Assembly: GCA_026397855.1 (NCBI GenBank) | Contig: JAPLUA010000106.1 | Coordinates: 21,904-43,143 of the forward strand | Length of the DNA: 21,240 bases | Direction of reading: 5' to 3' | From: Verrucomicrobiota bacterium | GTDB lineage: Bacteria; Verrucomicrobiota; Verrucomicrobiia; Limisphaerales; UBA8199 | In this document: one piece after another, positions 16,046-21,240 of the stretch | How positions within the stretch are numbered: the stretch's first letter is position 1 | Layout: each line of letters begins with the position of its first letter | Translations under genes and position numbers: made by a program | Notes under the pieces: model-generated | The model's database searches: none | Told to the model about the DNA's origin: nothing | What the model saw: the letters and a program-made list of their open reading frames with translations, nothing else

Positions 16046-18427
16046 ATGAAAGTCCTCATCGTGGCCAAGACACGCCGGGGAACAGGAGCCTGTATCGGCG
16101 GCATCACGGTGGATGGGCGAAGTGTCCGATTGGTGGCCGCGGACGCCGCCAACGAACACGCCGGCCTCGAATACGAAGTGGGCGACATCTGGGAAGTGGA
16201 GTCGGCTCCCGATGAGAGCATCCTGCCGCCGCATGTCGAGAACATCATTGTGCATCGCGCGTGGTTGAAAGATCGGTCACCAGCGCCGGAAAAGGCGATC
16301 CTTCGCCTCATGCCGCCCATCGCGGGAAGCCCGGACCGGCTGTTTGATGGGCGCCTGCAGGTCTCTCCCTCCGGGGCTCTCTACATCGCCGAGCGCACCG
16401 GCCTGCCCGGCGCCAGCACCCTGTTCTGGACGCCGGACCAACCGCTCGCGCTCGATTTCGAGGGCAAGCGCATCCGCTACCGCTACCCGACGCCCGACGG
16501 CGGTCGCACGCTCACGTTCGTCGGCTTCCAGGAGCCGATGGCGATCATCCCCGCAGGCACGTTGCTGCGCGTGTCGCTCGCCCACTGGTGGCGGCCCAGG
16601 GAAAAGCCGGACGATGAACTGCGCTGTTACGGGCAGTTGTCGGGATGGTTTCCCTGCCAGGGGCGATCGTCCCACGCGCCCCCTGTCCTTTCCACCCGCA
16701 CGGCCGAACCGGTGCCCGCCGGCATGGGGAAAGCAGGCCCGGGGGAACAGGTGCGGCCTGCGCCGGCGGTTCCTCCCGACATGCGACAGGCTCGCGAGGC
16801 GATGCATCGGACCTTTGGCTTCGCTGAGTTCCTCCCCGTGCAGGGCGATGTCGTGGCCCGCGTTCTCGAAGGCCGGCACACGCTGGCTGTGATGCCGACG
16901 GGCGGTGGAAAATCGCTCTGCTACCAACTGCCCGCCCTGCTCCTGGATGGCCTCACCGTGGTGGTGTCCCCCTTGATTGCCCTGATGCAGGACCAGGTCG
17001 CGCAGATCAGCCGGTTCGGCATTCCGGCGGCATTTCTCAACTGCACGGTGCGGCACAGCGATTACATTGCCATCAACAACCGGGTCCGGCACGGCGAACT
17101 GAAGCTGCTCTATGTTGCGCCCGAGACGCTGCTGCGGCCGGAAACGCTGCTGCTGTTGGACCAGAGCCGCGTGAGGCGCCTGGCGGTGGACGAGGCCCAC
17201 TGCATTTCCGAATGGGGGCACGATTTCCGGCCCGAATATCGACACCTGCAGGAGGTGCGCCGGCGTTTTCCGCAGGCCGCCTGCCTGGCCCTGACCGCCA
17301 CCGCCACGGGACGCGTGCGCGAAGACATCCGGCGGCTGCTCGCCATCCCGGCCGACGGCGAGTTCGTTGCCAGCTTCAATCGGCCCAACCTTTTCCTGTC
17401 GGCGGAGCTCCGGCAGGATGACGGCCTGGCCCAGGTGCTGGCTTTCCTTGAGCAGCGTCGTGGCCAGGGAGGCATCATCTACTGCGGCACGCGCCGCCAG
17501 GTCGAGGCGTTGAGCGCCGCCCTGAATGCCAACGGCTGGCCCGCGCTGCCTTACCACGCCGGCCTTGAAGACACCGTGCGATGCCGGAATCAGGAACGGT
17601 TCATGTGCGACGAGATGCCGATCATGGTGGCAACCATCGCCTTCGGCCTGGGCATCAACAAGTCCAACGTGCGGTTTGTCCTCCATTTCAACCTGCCCAA
17701 GGACCTGGACAGCTACTACCAGGAGATCGGCCGGGCCGGACGTGATGGTCTCCCGGCGGATTGCCTCCTGCTCCACAGCCGCAGGGACGCCATCGTCCAT
17801 AGCCGCTTCATTGAAAAGGGTGCCGAGACCCAGCGCGCGGGACGCAAAGCCCGCCTGAATGCGCTCGTGGGCTTCGCCGACACGTCAGGCTGTCGCCGGG
17901 TTCCGTTACTCGGCTACTTTGGCGAGCGGCAGGCGCCGCCCTGCGGCCGTTGTGACAACTGCGTGCCCGCTCTGAAAGACGGGAAGCTGGCCTATGTGAT
18001 TGGCGCCGCGCGGAAGCTTTTCTCCCACCTCATCCGGCCTATCACCCGGAAACGCTGCGATGAGATCGCCGAACGCTTTGCCGCCGGTCATACCCTGGAG
18101 CAAATCGCCAGGAACTACGCAATCCAGCCGGAGACCGTCATTACGAACCTGCACCGCTTTCATCAGGGCGGCGGCCAACTCGATGCCCGGCGTCTGCTGG
18201 CATGGTCCAGGTTGCCCGAGCCAGACCAACGCCGTGTGCTCGAAACCTTCCATCGCCTCGGCATGGATCGCCTCGCACCTATCCATGGGGCCCTGTCCGG
18301 CACGGTCGATTATGGCGAGCTGCACCTGCTGCGGCTGTATGCGCTCTGCCGGGGCCGCGCCAGCGATCAACCGGCGCATTCCGCTGCCGGCGCCGGCAAC
18401 TCCCGCCCGATTTCTCCCCACCGATAG
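16046..18427 (+). CDS. RecQ-family DNA helicase with N-terminal dual-OB-like domain
   Basis: 793 residues, about 200 longer than a typical RecQ. Residues 1-215 (MKVLIVAKTRRGTGACIGG, then VRLVAADAANEH, EVGDIWEVE, LPPHVENIIVHR) resemble the dual-OB (DuOB) domain, a likely nucleic-acid-binding module. A loose linker follows to about 255. The helicase has Lys289 in PTGGGKS, Asp382-Glu383-Ala384-His385 leading into the RecQ-specific CISEWGHDFRPEY loop, TATAT, and YYQEIGRAGRDG. The zinc-binding part has Cys616 (GCRR), LLGYFGE, then Cys633, Cys636 and Cys639 (CGRCDNC). The C-terminus (about 665-775) looks like the HTH_40 domain found on some RecQ proteins. GAGGAG at 16037-16042, overlapping the previous stop, is a good Shine-Dalgarno site. 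It is probably not the housekeeping RecQ, given the extra domain and the DUF488 partners. The 3' end overlaps the opposing gene by 61 bp. Confidence 0.9.
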   Translation: MKVLIVAKTRRGTGACIGGITVDGRSVRLVAADAANEHAGLEYEVGDIWEVESAPDESILPPHVENIIVHRAWLKDRSPAPEKAILRLMPPIAGSPDRLFDGRLQVSPSGALYIAERTGLPGASTLFWTPDQPLALDFEGKRIRYRYPTPDGGRTLTFVGFQEPMAIIPAGTLLRVSLAHWWRPREKPDDELRCYGQLSGWFPCQGRSSHAPPVLSTRTAEPVPAGMGKAGPGEQVRPAPAVPPDMRQAREAMHRTFGFAEFLPVQGDVVARVLEGRHTLAVMPTGGGKSLCYQLPALLLDGLTVVVSPLIALMQDQVAQISRFGIPAAFLNCTVRHSDYIAINNRVRHGELKLLYVAPETLLRPETLLLLDQSRVRRLAVDEAHCISEWGHDFRPEYRHLQEVRRRFPQAACLALTATATGRVREDIRRLLAIPADGEFVASFNRPNLFLSAELRQDDGLAQVLAFLEQRRGQGGIIYCGTRRQVEALSAALNANGWPALPYHAGLEDTVRCRNQERFMCDEMPIMVATIAFGLGINKSNVRFVLHFNLPKDLDSYYQEIGRAGRDGLPADCLLLHSRRDAIVHSRFIEKGAETQRAGRKARLNALVGFADTSGCRRVPLLGYFGERQAPPCGRCDNCVPALKDGKLAYVIGAARKLFSHLIRPITRKRCDEIAERFAAGHTLEQIARNYAIQPETVITNLHRFHQGGGQLDARRLLAWSRLPEPDQRRVLETFHRLGMDRLAPIHGALSGTVDYGELHLLRLYALCRGRASDQPAHSAAGAGNSRPISPHR

Positions 18428-19776
18428 CCGAAACCCGGACCCCGCACGCTCGCAAGATCCACTGCGCCGTGCCGTCGCTGATAAAGGCCCGGATGCACTA
18501 CTGCTTCGGGCCGCGAAGCTTCCGGATAGAACTGCATGGCATTGGTCTCCACCCCCATGATGGTTCCCGTGTAAGCGGCCAGCAGCACGTGCGGGATTTG
18601 CGCCAGCATCGGGTTGGTCAGATCCTGCACCATCAGGCTCATGCCGTGCGCCCGGGCCCAGCAGGCGCTGAGCAGCGCGCCGGTCTGGGTCTTGCAGGTC
18701 TTGAGCGCCACACCCGACCAGCCCAGCTCGCGGCCCAGCCGCACCAGCCGCCAGTCGTGTGCGCTCTCGTCCAGGAATAACGGCTTGCGCGCCGACACGC
18801 TGCGCACGTCCATCCGGTGCCGCTCCAGGTCGTAGGGGAAGGGCTGCTCCACGTAAAGAATCATGCCGTAGATCCGCGGATTCTCATCCCGCAGCCGATC
18901 CAGGATTGCATTCACATAATCCGGCTCGGTGACGGTGCAGTTGAAGTCGGCGGACAACCAGTCCACGGCGTTGTCGAGAGCAATCCGGCCGACCTTGAGC
19001 AAGCGACTGTAGTCCCAGGCGGCATCATTGCCGCGCAACTTGACCTTGAGGCACTTGAGGCCGTCACGCTGAATCCAATCCGCCAGCAGCACCGGGTAGC
19101 CGTCCTGCGGCTCGCTGCCGGTCCGCTCAGCTTCCTTCAGCAAATCCAATCCCCCTACGAGGTGCCAGGCTGCCAGGCTCTCCTTGCGGTGCGTGGACAG
19201 GAAGTCAGCCGGGTATTTGCCCGCAAAACTGACGCCCGAATGCGGCACCGCCTGCAGGAAGTGCCCCAGGTCGCGGTTCATGAACCCGGCGTGGTAAGTC
19301 TCGTAAGTGGGGCAGCCATGCAACTGGCCGTATGCATCATGCACCGCCAGGTCGAAAGGCGAACAGCACACCAGCGCCGCGAGCAAAGGCACCGGTTCCT
19401 TGCCGCGCCGATGACGCCGGTTAAACCCTTCCAGCCAGCCGGGCAGTACCGTCTCCAGGAAATCGTGACCCAGCTCGATCGGGTGGCCTCGCGTGCGAAT
19501 GCTCGCCCACAGATCGGTCAGCTCAACGCAGAACGCCTTCAACATCCCATGCCGTTCCTCGTAGGGAACCGCGCTCGGCCAGACCCACTGGACGCTCAGG
19601 GGCGTTTCGCCCCAACCCTCCGCCGTTCGCCCCTGGTCGTCGGCTACGGTAACCCGTGCGCGCGCGCAGGTCACCTGCGTCAGCGTTTCCGTGCCGAACT
19701 TCAGCGCCACCCGCGTCTGCACCGGCAGGAAGTAAAGCGCCGCCCCGACTGTGTGGATGTCCGTTAATTTGCCCAT
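18367..19776 (-). CDS. Enolase-superfamily (mandelate racemase/muconate lactonizing-like) enzyme
   Basis: 469 residues, longer than the usual 350-400. The barrel carries the expected catalytic set: Lys244 and Lys246 in KVK, metal ligands Asp277 (SADFN), Glu310 (YVEQPF) and Asp336 (FLDESAHD), and Lys359 in ALKTCKTQ, with spacings like those of dipeptide epimerases and muconate-lactonizing relatives. The enzyme should abstract a proton alpha to a carboxylate with Mg2+, but the substrate cannot be named. An insertion at about 150-235 (between the capping domain and the KxK strand) is unusual and may shape the active-site lid. The ATG at 19776 is the only sensible start; no strong Shine-Dalgarno site is seen. 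It converges on and overlaps the RecQ gene. Alternative: a family member that has kept the residues but does another reaction. Confidence 0.8.
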   Translation of the reverse strand: MGKLTDIHTVGAALYFLPVQTRVALKFGTETLTQVTCARARVTVADDQGRTAEGWGETPLSVQWVWPSAVPYEERHGMLKAFCVELTDLWASIRTRGHPIELGHDFLETVLPGWLEGFNRRHRRGKEPVPLLAALVCCSPFDLAVHDAYGQLHGCPTYETYHAGFMNRDLGHFLQAVPHSGVSFAGKYPADFLSTHRKESLAAWHLVGGLDLLKEAERTGSEPQDGYPVLLADWIQRDGLKCLKVKLRGNDAAWDYSRLLKVGRIALDNAVDWLSADFNCTVTEPDYVNAILDRLRDENPRIYGMILYVEQPFPYDLERHRMDVRSVSARKPLFLDESAHDWRLVRLGRELGWSGVALKTCKTQTGALLSACWARAHGMSLMVQDLTNPMLAQIPHVLLAAYTGTIMGVETNAMQFYPEASRPEAVVHPGLYQRRHGAVDLASVRGPGFGYRWGEIGRELPAPAAECAG

Positions 19777-19871
19777 CGCCGATGATTAAGCCCCAACCCG
19801 CCGCCATCAACAAGCCGGATCTGGCATTACCTTTGCCGATGCCCCCAGGCTTGGGGCCTCCGGCTGGGCGG

Positions 19872-19904
19872 TGTCTTACTACTGTCTTACTGCTGTCTTA
19901 CCAC
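19872..19904 (+). repeat. Three-unit, 11-bp-period direct repeat (TGTCTTAC core)
   Basis: Consecutive units TGTCTTACTAC, TGTCTTACTGC and TGTCTTACCAC occupy 19872-19882, 19883-19893 and 19894-19904. The spacing and the TGTC start recall Pho-box-like sites (7-bp half-sites at 11-bp period), although the sequence is not a canonical Pho box. The array sits about 96 bp upstream of the enolase-like ATG, on the side expected of an operator for that gene. It could equally be part of a dispersed intergenic repeat. Confidence 0.55.
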
Positions 19905-20036
19905 TGGGGGGTCTGGAGCCCGGTCAAAACCACCCTTTCCCCGGCATGCTGGCAATTCGAGGCGACCCCGTTGAGGGGGGAGCGGACCGCCTGACGCCGC
20001 TTTCCACCCAACGAAGCACGAAGGCAATCATCACCC

Positions 20037-20170
20037 GTGCGCATCTTCGATTTTCCGGAGCGCGGACATTCTTGTCCGCTTGGGGGTTGACTGCGCTACG
20101 GGAGCGGACAAGAATGTCCGCGCTCCAATTGCCCAGTGGTGGTGGTTTTGGGAAAATCCAAGATGCGCAC
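20037..20170. repeat. 134-bp palindromic element with nested hairpins
   Basis: The inner arms at 20057-20080 and 20103-20126 are perfect 24-bp inverted copies beginning GGAGCGCGGACATTC, around a 22-bp centre. Each arm contains its own GCGGACA/TGTCCGC hairpin with a 4-nt loop (20062-20079 and 20104-20121). Outer arms at 20037-20056 and 20151-20170 pair at 19 of 20 positions (GTGCGCATCTT...). A 24-bp stretch on the right side only (20127-20150) breaks the symmetry. The design resembles REP/BIME-like or MITE-like non-autonomous repeats. No transposase is nearby. Confidence 0.85.
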
Positions 20171-20284
20171 ACATCACCCTCAACCCGGACTGAACCCCCT
20201 TGCCTGCCGCGCCCGAGTGTGCCATTCTGGCCCCATCGGCGCCGGTAGGCCATCAACGATCAACTCTGGACCAACAACTTAGCC

Positions 20285-21240
20285 GTGACCTCGCTCGAAA
20301 AGGCTCTGCGCGACTTCGCCCAGTTCGCCGCCAGGCTCAAAGGCGACGAAAAGAGCGAAGCCCAAACCTTTCTCTTTCACCTGCTGGCCGCCTTCGGCCA
20401 CGACCCCAGCACCTTGCCGGAGGGGTCCACCTTCGAATACCGCGTCCGCTTTGCCAACGAGCGCACCAAGTTCGCCGACTTCGTCTGGCCCGGCCGCGCC
20501 CTCATCGAGATGAAGTCCCGCGGCGTCAAGCTTTCCAAGCACTACCAGCAGAGCTTCGACTACTGGCTCAACCTGGTCCCGCACCGCCCGCCCTACGTCG
20601 TGCTCTGCAACTTCGACGAGTTCTGGATCTACGACTTCAACACCCAGCTCAATGAACCGGTGGACTGCATCCCGGTCGCCGACCTGCCCGCCCGCCATGC
20701 CGCGTTGAACTTCCTGTTCCCCCGCGCCTTCCAGCCCCTCTTTGGCCACAACTGGGTGGAGGTCACCCGCGAAGCCGCCCGGGATGTCGCCCAGGCCTTC
20801 AACTCGCTGGTCGCGCGCGGCGAGGACCGCGTCCGCGCCCGCCGCTTTGTCCTCCAGTGCGTGGTGGCCATGTTTGCCGAGGACATCGGCCTGCTGCCGC
20901 GCGACATCTTCACCCGCCTGCTGGACGAATGCCGCCGCGGCGCTTCCTCCTACGACCTCATCGGCGGCCTGTTCCGCCAGATGAACGACCCGAACCCCGC
21001 CCGCGCCGGCCGTTACGCCGGGGTGGACTACTTCAACGGCGGCCTCTTCGCCACGGTGGACCCCATCGAGTTGACGCCCCCCGAGGCCGGCCCCCTGTTT
21101 GCCGCCGCCAACGAGAACAACTGGGGCTACGTCCAGCCCATCATCTTCGGCACCCTGTTCGAGGGAAGCCTCGGGAAGGAAGAACGCCACGCCCTGGGCG
21201 CGCACTTCACCTACGAGTCGGATATCCAGAAGATCGTCCG
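20285..21240 (+). CDS. MmeI-like (type IIG/IIL) restriction-modification enzyme, 5' part only
   Basis: The first 318 codons of a single-chain restriction-methylation protein, running off the window. The N-terminal PD-(D/E)xK nuclease is visible: GDEKSEAQTFLFHLLAAFGH, Asp65 in KFADFVWPG, then Glu75-x-Lys77 in LIEMKSRG, followed by YQQSFDYWLNLVPHRPPYVV and FDEFWIYD. From about 170 begins the helical spacer (FVLQCVVAMFAEDIGLLP), then GGLFA and PIIFGTLFEGSLGKEERHALGAHFTYESDIQKIV, which leads into the methyltransferase beyond the edge. The first standard start after the upstream TAG (20246-20248) is GTG at 20285, but in-frame residues before it (DQLWTNNLA) also look family-like, so the true start may be upstream at a non-standard codon. 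The target sequence specificity is outside the window. Confidence 0.85.
   Translation, partial: MTSLEKALRDFAQFAARLKGDEKSEAQTFLFHLLAAFGHDPSTLPEGSTFEYRVRFANERTKFADFVWPGRALIEMKSRGVKLSKHYQQSFDYWLNLVPHRPPYVVLCNFDEFWIYDFNTQLNEPVDCIPVADLPARHAALNFLFPRAFQPLFGHNWVEVTREAARDVAQAFNSLVARGEDRVRARRFVLQCVVAMFAEDIGLLPRDIFTRLLDECRRGASSYDLIGGLFRQMNDPNPARAGRYAGVDYFNGGLFATVDPIELTPPEAGPLFAAANENNWGYVQPIIFGTLFEGSLGKEERHALGAHFTYESDIQKIV

Larger units (their letters stand above)
19777..20284. other. 508-bp intergenic region rich in repeats
   Basis: This lies between the enolase-like start (minus) and the MmeI-like gene (plus). It contains a small CCCCA/TGGGG hairpin at 19843-19856, an 11-bp-period triple repeat at 19872-19904, a GC-rich stretch at 19905-20036 with no recognisable feature, and a long palindrome at 20037-20170. 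Short open frames here on both strands arise from the repeats and show no protein-like character. Confidence 0.7.

Noticed and set aside
16277..17800. 507-codon minus-strand open frame inside the RecQ gene
   Set aside because: The plus strand has all RecQ motifs in order; the antisense product is compositionally odd and has no motif.
19871..20256. Small open frames on both strands through the palindrome (for example 19924-20256 minus, 20031-20225 minus)
   Set aside because: They translate the inverted repeat (ADILVRS / RTFLSA-type peptides), a known kind of spurious annotation from such elements.
20279..21205. 308-codon minus-strand open frame at the right edge
   Set aside because: The plus strand encodes a convincing MmeI-like protein with nuclease residues; the antisense frame is its shadow.

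Overview
The window is GC-rich bacterial DNA with tightly packed genes. A Tat-exported NIPSNAP-type protein, a long enolase-superfamily enzyme, a GCGGACA/TGTCCGC palindromic intergenic element and weak Shine-Dalgarno use together suggest Verrucomicrobiota, perhaps the Pedosphaera/Limisphaerales side. This placement is an inference from gene flavour; no marker gene is present.

Region 1 (1-13438, minus strand) is a three-gene operon for an iterative Pfa-type synthase that makes polyunsaturated fatty acids or a related 'secondary lipid'. Transcription order is pfaD (enoyl reductase), then pfaA (KS-AT-ACP-ACP-KR-DH), then a PfaB/PfaC composite (KS-CLF-AT-DH-[DH...]). Both junctions are 4-bp ATGA overlaps, so translation is probably coupled. 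The last gene meets an in-frame TGA at 39-37 inside its second FabA-like dehydratase. The same frame continues past it with family-like sequence to the window edge, so the gene is interrupted, read through or mis-sequenced rather than properly finished. A five-unit, 11-bp-period direct repeat (13634-13688) lies over a plausible promoter upstream of pfaD.

Region 2 (13802-14626, minus) encodes a secreted Tat-dependent NIPSNAP-like protein. A 273-bp divergent gap separates it from region 3.

Region 3 (14900-18427, plus) is a compact operon of two different DUF488 proteins followed by a RecQ-family helicase with an N-terminal domain resembling the dual-OB domain. This looks like a nucleic-acid processing or conflict module, and is the best candidate for a poorly described system here. 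Its last gene overlaps by 61 bp, tail to tail, with an enolase-superfamily gene (18367-19776, minus).

Region 4 (19777-20284) is a 508-bp gap carrying a second 11-bp-period triple repeat and a 134-bp imperfect palindrome with a perfect 24-bp inner stem. Immediately after it, the 5' part of an MmeI-like restriction-modification enzyme (PD-(D/E)xK nuclease plus helical spacer) runs off the right edge. No tRNA, rRNA, CRISPR array or transposase gene was seen.
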